From: Theodoxus fluviatilis
Taxonomy: Eukaryota > Mollusca > Gastropoda > Cycloneritida > Neritidae
DNA: 64,000 bases
Reading direction: 5' to 3'
NCBI GenBank assembly: GCA_034096865.1
Contig: JAWQFJ010001277.1
Location: forward strand, 1 to 64,000
Notes under the pieces: generated by a model
Seen by the model: the letters and a program-made list of their open reading frames with translations, nothing else
Told to the model about the DNA's origin: nothing
Database searches by the model: none
Part shown: in pieces, positions 1-11,600 of the stretch
Layout: every line of letters begins with the position of its first letter
How positions within the stretch are numbered: position 1 is the first letter of the stretch
Program-made: the position numbers and the translations under genes

Positions 1-204
1 AATGAACGAATCAGAACGTATCAAGACTAAACGAATCAGCGCGAGGGTCGGATGGCCGTGCTTCGCGCCAAGGAAAATCGCTCGAGTGCGCGGTCTTTCA
101 AGGCTTGACCAATCCGCGTCCTCGGCTCTGCCAACAGACCTTCTAATCGTGTACGAGGAAGAGAGAGAAGCGGCTGCTGTTGTATGCAGGTCGCCCTCGA
201 AAAG
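1..204 (+). other. Possible non-coding first exon of the piwi gene
   Basis: A GC-richer segment than what follows ends at a strong splice donor: AAAG followed by GTAAGT at 205. It precedes the first coding exon by about 5.7 kb, and that exon starts only six bases after an acceptor, so an upstream untranslated exon is required. A CCAAT motif lies near 108. An open frame runs through this segment but resembles nothing I recognise and is not needed by the piwi model. Assignment to piwi is inferred from position and strand only; the transcription start is probably outside the window or inside this segment. Confidence 0.4.
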
Positions 205-350
205 GTAAGTGTGTCGGAAAGAATGTAGAAATGATATAAAGGCTTTTAAACTTTTGTGCACTTATGTTTAACATTCTTTTTACTTGGACCTGTGCCGGAA
301 TTACTTTTTTCTCCCGCCGTCGCTGCTCTCCACAGCAACCCCTCTGTCAG

Positions 351-529
351 TCTGTGGGTTCGGGATAAGAATTAACCCTCCGAGTCTCCCTACGCGATTC
401 CTAAGAGGCGAATAACTAAGGACACCGTGACTGGATTGCGTTTACTCTAAACTGTTCTAGTGATTTTCGTGCTTGATGGCCTTACATAACCTACAAGGCT
501 GATATACCGTAAAACAATATCCATCCATC
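351..529 (+). repeat. (ATCC)n-tailed interspersed repeat, copy 1
   Basis: About 175 bp shared with copies near 3290, 6813, 23385, 25741, 30710 and 32755. The order is always GGGTTCGGG.TAAGAATTG, TCTCCCTACGCGATTCGTAA, GAGGCGAATAACTAGGGACA, TTTACTCTAAACTGTTCTAG, then GCCTACAAAGGCTGATAGGC, GTAAAAC and an (ATCC)n tail. The microsatellite tail suggests a SINE or LINE 3' end; no clear tRNA head is visible. Confidence 0.75.
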
Positions 530-1724
530 TCCACAGCAAATGCGGACTGCCCCACTCTTTGTACTGATAGTGATACCGCCATCTTGCAGACCTGCTTAGT
601 TTGTGTGTAAACTGTGCAAGAGTTGCGCGGTATTTGCCGAAAAGAATTTTTTCCAAGATGTTTCTGGAGATGCTGTGGTAATAATTGAACAAAAACATTT
701 GTGGTATGTTCGGCGTAGGTAGCTGTTGCAGTATTTTCTCGAATGTCAAATCGAAAGTATTTTGATGTTCGCTTGTGTTGAGTTGGTTGCATTCGATGAC
801 GTCGGACTCAACACTGTGCATGCAACTCGAAACCAATTTTAAATTGTGCGCTGTGCTTCATATGTTTGCAAACGAAATATATACACCATATCCACCAACG
901 TATGCGTAAATGTTGTGACCTGAACTATGGTTTTGCTGTAATTGCACTAATACCATATGGATTGAAGGGTGAATCGCCTCGTGTTGGGGTGGGGTGGGTG
1001 GCTCAGTCACATTGGGAGTTATGTGTGTGTGTGTGTGTGTGCGACTTGAAAATGTCGTAAAATATCCTCCTGAACAGTTTTGTTAGAATAGACGAGTTCG
1101 ATATAATTATCATGGTTATAATTACCTCTTCATGAACTAGCAGGAATAAATTGGCATGGACAAGAGAAAGAGTCGTTCAACACAAAAGGTAGTTTCATGA
1201 GTTTGGTGGAAGCAACCACGTGGCTCAACTAGTTTTATTTTCTTAAGGCCAAAAATGCATTAAAAAAATGTTGAGGTTGATTAAGGTAGCATGGAAAAAA
1301 TAGGATGTAGGTACATTTGTATTTCATTATTCTAGTTTGAAATGTCAGTTGACCTATTTGTGGGTTTTAAAGAAGTGCTATCAGTCATGTATACAATAGA
1401 TTCATCTGAGCATACGCCAGTTTTCTGTTGCAGATAATTGTGTGTGTGTGTGACATTATACATAGTGCTTACCTTTGTCCATGGTCTGCCACCTCTACTA
1501 ATGCAAAAGACTTTTAAACAATGTTTGACCAAATAACATTACAATTTTAGAGGTTGGCTGAAAATAAAGATCGATCAGATCACTGCCACAATATCTCTAA
1601 CACCATACACACATACACGTACACGCAGACACACACACACACACAGACACATACACACATATACACACACACAGACACATAAACACACACACACACAGAC
1701 ACATAAACACACACACAGACACAT

Positions 1725-1775
<51 letters not shown>

Positions 1776-1977
1776 GTGTATTACTTGGGTCTCACACAAG
1801 TGATTGTCCAGACTTGTCTACATCAGTACATGGGCAAACAAATTTTTCTCAGATTTACTTCAGAATCAAAGCTGACAGTGGCTTGAAAACTTGATGCACA
1901 GTCGACAGTGACATGGCTGAGCAGGCAACCTCCAAACAGCCTGTGTAGTCAGCCTGACCAACATCCTTTTATACTTA
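530..1977. other. Intron 1 sequence, no gene recognised
   Basis: AT-rich intron with short (TG) runs at 1021-1041 and 1440-1452 and the compound CA tract entered separately. Open frames here come from microsatellites or chance. Confidence 0.5.
1600..1773. repeat. Compound (CA)n microsatellite
   Basis: CA dinucleotides interrupted by ACAGACACATA units, ending in a pure (AC) run at about 1728-1772. Confidence 0.95.
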
Positions 1978-2420
1978 TCAGTTCAGTTCAGTTTCTTAAC
2001 CCTGAGATGGGTGGTTGAAGCACCACTGATGACTTTCGGACAATCTTCCTCCATGGATCTCTATCCTCTGTGGCTCGCTGTGAGTCGGCAAAGGTCAAGC
2101 CTGTCCACTCTTTGATGTTGTCTTCCCACCTCTTTCTCTGCCTGCCTCTCCTTCTCCCACCTGGTACGGTCCCTTGCAGGATGGTCTTGGCCAGCCCACT
2201 GCCTCTTGACACGTGACAGTACCACTTCAGCTTTCTGCTTTTCACGATTGAGAGCAGGTCTTCGTACTGTCCAATTGCTCTCCTGATCCTGTTGCTGACT
2301 TCCTCATTCGTGACATGGTCTTTATATATATGAGATGTTCAGAATCTTGAGGTAGCATCTCATTTCCAGGGCTTGTATCCGTCTCTGTAGTTCAGATGTG
2401 AGTATTATACTTATATTCAA
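1978..2420 (-). mobile_element. LINE remnant, C-terminal end of a reverse-transcriptase ORF
   Basis: The minus strand encodes SRKLKWYCHVSRGSGLAKTI, LQGTVPGGRRRGRQRKRWED, NIKEWTGLTFADSQRATEDR and W..IV. This is the familiar K.WYGH..R...LAKTILQGTV.G.RRRGR..K.W.DNI..WTG tail of non-LTR polyproteins. The low-coordinate end carries (AACTG)n on the element strand, a short 3' tail. Only the last ~85 residues remain, so it is 5' truncated. Confidence 0.75.
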
Positions 2421-3289
2421 TACTAAACAAATGTTTAAAGTATGAGATGCTGATATTTATTCAACTAGTGTGATTTTGTGGTGGAGCATTAAAAAAAGTT
2501 CAGGCCAGTGGGCTTTGCTTTCACTGTTTCAGGGAAATGAATTTTTGCATGTATTTTTTAATGTTAGTTGATAATTTCAAAGTACTAGTAATTCTCATTC
2601 ACCAGAAGGCAAAAAACCCTTTTCTCCCAAACTTTTTTTCCTTCAAATTGTGGTTATGGTAACTTGATCACACACACAGAAGTGGGTGGGTGGGTGGGTG
2701 ATCTATAGACCGGCCATGAGTTATAAATATATATAAATAAGAAGCAGCTAATGGCTATAAATTCTAAATTTCTCTTCCACTGAAAACTCTAAAAGCCTAA
2801 TGAATTATGAGAGTGCTCATAGAGCAGGGAACTTGGAACAACATGCAATTTGTTGATGACTGTCTCCCCCCTCCCCCACATCAGAGAAGTTTAAGGTTTG
2901 ATAGAAAAAAATGGGGTCGGTTGGGGTACTCAGTAACCCTGATTCTATATTTTGAAGTGTTAAATCCATTGAGACAAAGTGAAATGACAGGAAAAGTCGC
3001 AGAAATCCATGCTAAACTTATACATTTTATGCCGAGGGTGATTTATGAAATTGACTCGACTTGCTCTTAACCAGCTTGTGATTTTCAGGATCTATCGCCT
3101 TACATAGCCTACAAAGGCTGATACACCATACAATTTGGTTATTTTACCCATGTAATTTTAAAAATCATTTTGTCATGGAGACAAATTTTTTTTATAAAGT
3201 GAGACAAGGCAAGACCGTAAGAATTCTGCAGCCAGGCAGCACTCTGCCCACTAAATTGCCAAATCCTGTGTCCCTACAACGTCCCCCCC
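2421..3289. other. Intron 1 sequence, nothing recognised
   Basis: No exon or transposon identified. There is a short (GGTG) run at 2684-2700. Confidence 0.4.
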
Positions 3290-3560
3290 TGTGGGTTTTG
3301 GGTAAGAATTGATCCATCACATCTCCCTACACGATTAGTAAGAGGCGAATAACTAGGGACATCATGACCTGATTAGCGTTTACTCTGAACTGTTCTAGTG
3401 ATTTTCGTGCTAAATGGCCTTACATAGCCTACAAGGCTGATAGGCCGAAAAAAACTCCATCCATCCATCCATCCCTTAAGGCCCAGGGCTCCTTCCTTCC
3501 ATAGCATACAAAGGCTGATAGGCCGTAAAACACCAACCAACTGACATCCTTCTGTCCATC
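3290..3560 (+). repeat. (ATCC)n-tailed repeat, copy 2, plus a second partial tail
   Basis: Full-length copy to 3475 with (ATCC)n. A second 3' fragment of the same family (CATACAAAGGCTGATAGGCC, GTAAAACACC) follows at 3503-3545. A third 3' fragment lies at 3798-3858. All are in plus orientation. Confidence 0.75.
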
Positions 3561-3797
3561 CATCATCTCTATGCACTTCATGGGAGTGGAGTGACTAGGG
3601 GGGTTGAAACTTTTAAAATCTTGCTCTAACAGTTCTTGTGATCAGAGGTCTTACATGGCCAATATGGGCAGTGGAACTTAAACCTAATACATGGTTCTGA
3701 GTGTTCTTAATGTACCCGATAAGTGAATTGCACAAGAATCCACTGTTGGGAAGTATGTTGTATACACTGATAAAAGTTGGTGTTTTTTTATTACCGT

Positions 3798-3858
3798 GTG
3801 GCCTAATATAGCCTTCAAGGCTGATGGGCCCTTAAGCTCCATCCATCCATCCATCCCT
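3798..3858 (+). repeat. (ATCC)n-tailed repeat, 3' fragment
   Basis: Contains GTGTGGCCTAATATAGCCTT, CAAGGCTGATGGGCCCTTAA and (ATCC)n, the 3' part of the family described at 351. Confidence 0.6.
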
Positions 3859-4206
3859 CTGGTCCAGTTGGCAAGTGACTGGTGGACTTCATGTTGACTG
3901 CACCTACCTTAGCAGAAAACAAGTCTTATTACAATTCTTTCAAGATGCATGTAAGTAATGTAATGCTAACAAAGTTCTTGCATCGCACATGTTTTTTAAC
4001 ACTTTAAAATAGTATATGGAGCAAGAGAAATACTGCACATTCTCAAACATGGTATGCTGTAGTGACGACTTTCAAGAGCTTGTCCCACATATCTTGCTCC
4101 AACACATCAGATGTCTAGGGGATTCACATGTGACTTACTGACTTGTTTTTCCTGCTCTGTTGGTCTGCTGTCTCAAGATTGTCCCAAATTATCTGTAAAT
4201 AGTAAT

Positions 4207-4380
4207 ACAGTAAAACCTCTAGTTTACGACCCTCTCGTAAACGACTTCCTCTCGATTGTGACTTGAAAAATTTTAACGGGTGCATTTTCCTATAAAAGTG
4301 AACTCTCTTAAACGACTTCCTCCAAAACGTGACTTGCGACCGTCAATCTTCGGCATTTTAATGACTTTTTGACCTAGATT
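4207..4380 (+). mobile_element. Pogo/Tigger-like element end (fragment)
   Basis: Starts TACAGTAAAACCTCTAGTTT with repeated AAACGACTTCCT blocks, like the ends of pogo-type Tc1/mariner elements that insert at TA. No opposite end or transposase is seen, so family assignment is tentative. Confidence 0.35.
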
Positions 4381-4442
4381 TCCCCAAACTGCTGTCTCTA
4401 GCGGCACATGCAACTTTTGTGGGTGCTGTTATGCACACTTAA

Positions 4443-4960
4443 GGCTTGTTCAGAAGTACTCAGCGCTGATTGAGCGCTTCATGTTGGCAATTGAGCGCTT
4501 CATGCCACTCCTGAACGCCCCAGATTTTGTGCAGCGCTTCACTTGTTAAAGGGGAGGTAAATCTTCTGCGCCCCATGTTGTGTTGATAGACGCGAAGAAA
4601 GTATTTTATTTGCCACAGACATCGTTTATGCACGTTTACATGTATTCTGCATGAATAAAGTCCACTACGGTGTCATCCTTACTTGCCATTACTCGCGCAT
4701 ACAGGGCGCTTGGGGCAAATAAAGCCCGTTCCAGTCCCAAAATGATGTTTCTGAGGGTTATTTTACGCGTCGACGGCCAGTGCGGGATCGAAGACGCCAT
4801 TTTGAAATGATGCAAAATCATCCTGCTGCACGTCGGATTGGTGATTCACAGCGCTGCTCAGCGCTGAGTGAAGCACGCCCCAAATTGGCCATTCAGGAGT
4901 GAATCACATGCAGCGCTGAATAAGCGCTTTGAAGCACTGCGCCTTCTGAACTCCCCTCTT
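4443..4960. mobile_element. Fold-back MITE rich in CAGCGCTG palindromes
   Basis: The outer parts are inverted: GCTTGTTCAGAAG at the left, CTTCTGAAC at the right. Both sides carry several copies of AGCGCTGA or TGAGCGCTTC, giving alternative stems. No protein is encoded. A related small element is at 7219. Confidence 0.55.
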
Positions 4961-5909
4961 GTGCAGTAGTAGTTACTTCAATTTCTGTAAGGATTGCCTG
5001 CCTTCCAGTGACGTCTCCCAAGACCAAGCAACTTGTGGTCAAGGGGCAGACAACTTTCATGCATTATGGAATAACACTTTCGTCAGAAAGAGAAATGTTA
5101 AGCTTCGTAATTAACTTGTCGCACAAGTTTCGCTTTGCATGAGATAACTGTCTGAAATTTCCAGCCATCACGGGTTCAACTGTTTCAGTCTCATACCCAT
5201 AGGTAAATATAGTATCAACTCCAGCGAGGGAGCTGCCACGTCAGTGACTGAAGATGGCGGCCTGGTTTTTTATTTTGCTGCGACCGTGTCTGCATCAGTT
5301 TACAGGTGGCCAGGAGGCAGAGGCTACTCCAATAGCAGCACTGACAGTGACCATAGTGGTCTGGCATTTGTCAGGTTAAAGTTAAAATTAGGTTGAAGTT
5401 AGGTCAATTTTCCTGTTGGCCATTCAATTAGCATGGAGTTAGGGTTTAAAAAGAACGAAACGATCAAGTAAACAGTTCAGCGATCGTTACAGCGATACCA
5501 TCTATTAGTATATATTTCAACAAAAAATCCCTTAAAGACATTAATAAAGTAAGATGCCCTTGAAACAGCAGGAAACTTCCAAGCCAAAATAGAACCTATG
5601 TAAGTCACCTAATCAGTTACATCATTTGCAAGTAGCAGTTGTATACATGTACATTATATCATGCAATATATCAGCCTCTTCAAAGTTCCTTTATCTCCTG
5701 TATTCTGCTCATACATGTATGGTTTTTAACAGTAGAATAGGAGGTCTAGCTTACTCCAAGTTAACAGTAAAAAGATGTATTGTGCATGTAGTACATTGTT
5801 TTATGTTGACATTGTTCAGGCAAGCATTAATGTGGAGCCCTGTTCAATGTTTGACTAGAAAATTATTTCAAAATTCATCAGGCTGTTATGTGTTGCACTA
5901 TTGTTGCAG
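4961..5909. other. End of intron 1, nothing recognised
   Basis: Contains short low-complexity parts (repeated GTTAAAGTTAAAATTAGG-like words near 5370) but no exon or known element. Confidence 0.4.
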
Positions 5910-6383
5910 AGCTAGATGACTGGCCGTGGCCGAGCACAGAGAGGCAGGGGCCGCTTGCCCCCAAGGCAAGATCCTGAAGAGCAGCCCCCGCCAGGGACTG
6001 CGGGCCCACCAGGGGTAGGGGCTAAAACTCCCCAACCTGGAATCTCACCCCACTACCAACCCCATCCACAGCAGCAAGCCCAACCACCACCACCACAGCA
6101 AGCCCAGGTGCCACCACCACAAGCCCAACCACCACCTCAAGCCGAGCCTGCAACCCAGCCACGGGGTAGAGGCCGTGGCAGAGGATGGAGTTCTGCACCA
6201 CCACCACCGGTACCTCAGGGAATACCACCTGCTTCACAGCCTGCAACTGGAAAGCCAAAGTTAATGCTTGGGGTGCCCCGTCACTTACAGCAGGATCCAG
6301 CGTTCTTGGAGAAGCAGGCTCAGCAAGTGCCTGCTGCACATGGGCACCCACAGCTAGCTTCAGATGTGCAAGCTCAAGAACTG
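5910..6383 (+). CDS. piwi: piwi coding exon 1: start codon and RG/QP-rich N-terminus
   Basis: The acceptor TTGTTGCAG ends at 5909, ATG is at 5916, and the exon ends at CTG|GTAGGT. It encodes 156 residues in phase 0. The start opens [10 protein letters not shown], the usual start of metazoan Piwi proteins, and upstream codons in the frame include a stop (TAG at 5913). Arginine-glycine clusters lie at residues 3-13 and near 88-96. Between them is a proline/glutamine tract, longer than I would expect in most Piwi proteins. The next exon starts in phase 0, so the join is clean. Confidence 0.85.
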
Positions 6384-8536
6384 GTAGGTTGATGGCAATT
6401 AACCTCTAGAGGTGTAAAGTCCCTTGTATTCACACAGTGCAGGGAATGCAGGTCTAGCATTAAGTTGTTCAGGATCTGAAGCAGATGTTTGATAGTGGGG
6501 AGTATTGGCCTATTAGCCATTACAAAACCTTCCCCAGCTTCCTGGAAATACCTTTATGTATTCTCTGGATTAAATGAAGGGTTGGGGGAAGATGTTGCAG
6601 CTGCACATGAGGGTTCATGAAAAATCTAAGATTGTTTTTGCTACAATTGAGCATGAGGAAGAAATGCAGGGACCTAGGATCTCCAGAGATGTGGTTAACT
6701 TGTTTGTGCTCATGCCTTTACATGGTTGCTCTGCCCAATGTAATGTCCATTGTGCCCCCTGTAGCTACTGTGTGTATGTGTCTGCACATTGTGTGTGTGT
6801 GTGCATGCTTGGATGTGGGATAAGAATTGACCCACCACATCTCCCTACGCGATTCATAAGAGTTGAATAACTAGGGACACCATGACTTGATTTGCATTTA
6901 AACTGTTCTAATTATCGTGCTTAATGGCTTTATAGTCTACACAGGCTGATAGGCCGTAAAACGCCGACCATCCATCCATCCTTGCATGTGCACTATCAAC
7001 AGGAAACTTGATAATTTATGACTTAACTTTTGAGTTGCAATTTTCAAGGAAAAGTTATGAGCATATATTGCATTTCCTGTTCTGAAGTTTGTTTGATCAG
7101 TGCTCACAGCGAGTCTTTTACTATAGATGCCATTGTCATAACTGATTTTAGTCGTCCATCCATGAAAATCTGTAGTCTGTGGTGCCCACAAACAGTAAAA
7201 AATAGTTACTTAGCATAAGCCTTGTTCACGAGGCGCAGCAATGTGCAGTGCTGCACAGCGCTTGCGCTGTGAAACGGCTTGTTCAGGACATGCAGCACTG
7301 CAAAGCGCCGAATCATATGCAGCACATTGCTGCACCTCGTGAACAGGCCTAATATCACTGCTTGTAAAGTGAAGCAAGGCATTGTTTTGGGACTGAAAAG
7401 ATCATGCAAGGGAATTCTGAAGTGGTCATACTTGTGAGACTTTTAGACATTGAAAAGATAGGAATAATTTTGGGACTGTCAAGAAGTGGTTGTAATTTTG
7501 AGGTAGTCTTAATACCAAAGTGGGCATAAGAAAAGAAAAGAGTAGTTTATAATTTTGTCAAAGGTTTGGCCAATATAACATGGAAATGAAATCAAGTTCA
7601 CATCACCCAAATGAATTTACTTGTACATGTTCATAACAGTTTAGAACAAGTACTTCAAACATAACTAACCCAAAAACAGCATTGGAACATACATAAATCC
7701 ATGATTTTCACTTTATGATGGAAATCTAACAGAAATTGTTAAAACTCATGCCATAGTCATTGAATTAAGACCCAAAACACATCTGTAAAAGGTAAAAGAT
7801 GATGCAATCAAAAGTTTCCTTAACAGAAGCAATAGCCACAGGCATCAGTGCTTCCAGTGATGCTGAAAAAGAATCGCCATGAAAACATTCAGAAGGTTAA
7901 TGGTGTTTAAGACAACAATCATTAGGACTTCCATTCACAAGCTCTGACATAATCTAGCTTTAGAATTTTATTTGTGGAAGATTCTTACAAATTAGCAGGG
8001 TTTTGAAAGCAATGTCACAAAAAGTCCACCATTCTTGTTCCCATTTTACACCCAATGCAAAAATTGTACTAACATCATGTAGAATTTTCTCATAAGTTTA
8101 TTTCCATTGTCTCTGGTCATTTCTAAAAGATTGACACATAATAATCAAAAACTAAACAGGCTGAAGCATTGTCAACACTGACAACTCATTGTGAGGACAT
8201 GTGCATTTTTCTGCTACCATTGCCTGCAGTAGTGTTTTGAATGCTTGCAGGCTTCCCAAACACGGGCTGGGATTGGCCGAGCTGCCTTCCGTGGGGGACC
8301 CGCTGCTGCTGGAGAGCCCACAGACGTTGCCAGGGTGACAAAGAAAATGGGAAAGATTGACTTTGAAGCAGAAAAGCGGAAACACTTCAGGCTCTTGCGG
8401 TTTCTGCGGTATTTAGACTATGATGATGTCATGACTGAGCCCCCAATCAGCAAAGTAGGTGAGTATGTTCTGCTGCCTGCTCCCGTAATAACATTTGCTA
8501 CTGTCCTGGTTAATGAAGACTGCCCAGTCATTTGGT

Positions 8537-8602
<66 letters not shown>

Positions 8603-11600
8603 GGTGCGTGTGATCTTTAATGGAACTAATGCAGATATAAAGAGTTTAAAGGTCAACTGCATTTCAAGAAACGGCTGTATGTGGAGGGGAGCCAAGTTAT
8701 TTTTGTCTTTTATTTGGGAGAGTACAACATACGGCTGGAGCCCCTGCATTGTATTGTTTTGGAACTCTCGTTCGTTATGCTATTGAAGCAGTCATACTGA
8801 TGGCTTGTGTAATAAATAGCATATAGGATGCCATGACATGATAGCCTTAGTACACTGCAGATAGCAGTATGTCAGACTTATTTAGTATCATGAAAGTTTT
8901 TACTTTATTAATCTTCATGGCTGACATTAGAATTGGGCAACCTCCTTGAGTCCAGATGATTCAAGTCTACAAGATGTGGGTGGTCCGACTGGTCGTTGTG
9001 CATCTGTTTCCTCTTCTGGAAGTGTCTAAGTGTGAGAAAGTTTATAGTAGCTGCACTGAGGAATGTCCTTGGCAGATGATACATTTTCAGGCTTCCAAAA
9101 CACTGGGAAACACCAGAGAGGAGTTTATTCACTCTAGGTTTGCTTTGCCTTGACCCATGTAAGTTCTCCTTATTGACTCACATGCGAAGCAAAAGTGAGT
9201 CTATGTACTGAGCCGTGTCGTCCGTCCGTCCGGGCGTCCGTCCGGGCGTCCGTAAAAAACGTAAACGTTGGATTTTTCTCGGAGACTATTAAGTCTATCA
9301 ACACCAAATGTGGCATGATGGTGTATGATGACAAGGCCTCAAAAAACATACATAGTGACTTGACCTTGCTTCAAGGTCAAGGTCACAGGAGCCATAAATG
9401 TGGTCTCAAAAACAGTCATTTTTCACATTTTCCCAATTTTCTCCCACGTTATTGAGAATGGCGACCTTAGCTACAAGTGGTATATAGGTCAAAGCAAGCC
9501 CTATCTTTTGATACCAGTTTGGTTGACCTTGCTTCAAGGTCAAGGTCACATGAGCTCTTCAAAGTTGGATTGTATACATATTTTGAAGTGACCTTGACCC
9601 TGAACTATGGAAGATAACTGTTTCAAACTTAATAATTATGTGGGGCACATGTTATACTTTCATCATGAGACACATTTGTTCACATATCATCAAGGTCAAG
9701 GTCACTTTGACCCTTATGAAATGTGACCAAAATGGGGTAGTGAACCACTAAAAGTGACTATATCTCATGGTAGAAAGTGCCAATAAGCACCATTGTGCTT
9801 CCTATGTCTTGAATTAAGAGCTTTGTGTTGCATGACCTTGGATGACCTTGACCTTGGGTCAAGGTCACATGTTTTTTTGGTAGGAAAAAAATGTGTAAAT
9901 CATTTCTTAGTGTATGATGTCATTGGTAGGTTTAGTTGTTTGACCTTGACCTTGAAGGTCACCTGAAGGTCAAGGTCATATAAAGGTCAAGGTCAATCAT
10001 GTGAGTCGTATGGGCTTTGCCCTTCTTGTTTGAGAGGTTTATCTGAGTTTCAGCCTCTGAATTCAAGAGGGGTTCAAAGCACATGACATTCTATTCCAGG
10101 ATCTCCCATAGTCACTGTCGTGTAACCAAAACGAAGCAGAGAGCAATGTTTGAAACCACGAATGCCATGGCAACCACTTGTGAACTGGCCACTTGGCTTA
10201 GAGTTTATTGTGACTACTGCTTCAAAGGTAAAAGGATTGATTAAAAAGTCAAATTCATGGTCTGTTTTGTCCCCAGCCATAAATGGCAAAAGCAACAAAG
10301 CATGCCAGCTGAGAATTGTACGAATCCTGTGCTCTAAGCAGTGCAGCCCTGACTACATTCCCTATCATGCAGGATGAATAGATGAAATGATACTTTTTTT
10401 TTCTTGCAGGCAGCCGTGGATCACCACTTCAATTGATAACCAACTACTTCAAATTCACGCGGGCTCCAGATTACACTCTCACCCAGTACCATGTTGACTA
10501 CAGGCCAGAATTGGAATCAAAGAGTGAGAAGATGAAGTTGCTTGATCAACATGCAAGGGTACTTGGGCCTAAGCGAGCATTCGACGGGATGATTCTTTTC
10601 TCCGCTATCAAGCTGGAAAGAGTGAGTTGACTCAGAAGCCTTGTTCAGCCTTGCTTTAGGGTGGCTAGCTTAGTGGCCATTGAACTTGGTTCTTGGACCT
10701 CTTTAATTAATCTGGCAGGGGGATTCTTCACCCTTTAACCCTTTTGTGTTCACATGTTGAAAGTAGATAACTAGGCCTTTAAATTTTGGATCTGATTTGC
10801 TTTACAACTGTCTGAAGACAAAGCGTCAGTTTCCCATCTTCTGGGAGCTAATTAGCAACTGAAACTAGTAATACATCTCAAAGGGATTTATTAGAATGGA
10901 CCCAAGCTGCCCATTCCTTTACATGTAGCTGAACCTCAGTTGATGGGTAACGCATGTGGAACCAATGCACCATCTCCCTGCCAACTTTACAGACTTCTAG
11001 CAGCTACAATACACATTTTTTACCAATTTTTTTCTCTCCAATTTTGATGCTGATTCTTGATTTAGTTCATTTAAAATAAACAAAACAAAAATCAAATGAC
11101 TGTATCTAGTGTACTTTTGAGAATAATAATAGCGCTATGATGGAAATGGGGGTAAATATATATATTTCAAGAAATCAGTAAATAAATCAAGAAACTACAT
11201 ATCAACTTAAATAAAATTTTGATTTGCATATAATAATGTTGCTCATTAGATTACATGAAGACGTCTTGTTTATCTTGTTAAAAAAACACTACAACCTAGA
11301 ATTTTAACTATATGTTTTCTGTTTGTGTTAGGCTTGAAATTCTTTTCATCTTCAGCAAATGCAAACTTTACCAAATGTTTAAAAAAATAAAATTCTCATT
11401 GTAGTATCACAGACTACTTATGTCTACAAAATGAAAAAAACAGAAAGTAACCAACACAAACACACACACATGAAGCTACCATCGTGAAAAATCAACAATC
11501 CGAGAAATCAGCGGACAAAGTTTTTGGAATGTTCCATGTCACAGAAAAAGGACTTGCAGTCAAATTTGCAGCTTCCCAGTCACCTTCTATAAGTCTTCCA

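Noticed and set aside
1575..1799. Cysteine/valine-rich open frames over CA repeats
   Set aside because: Pure translation of a (CA)n microsatellite; the same holds for the frames at 8528-8613, 29268-29753 and 37889-38356.
9361..10010. Regular AGGTCA repeats considered as a CRISPR-like array
   Set aside because: Spacing and orientation are irregular, the host is a eukaryote, and the whole unit recurs as a transposon.
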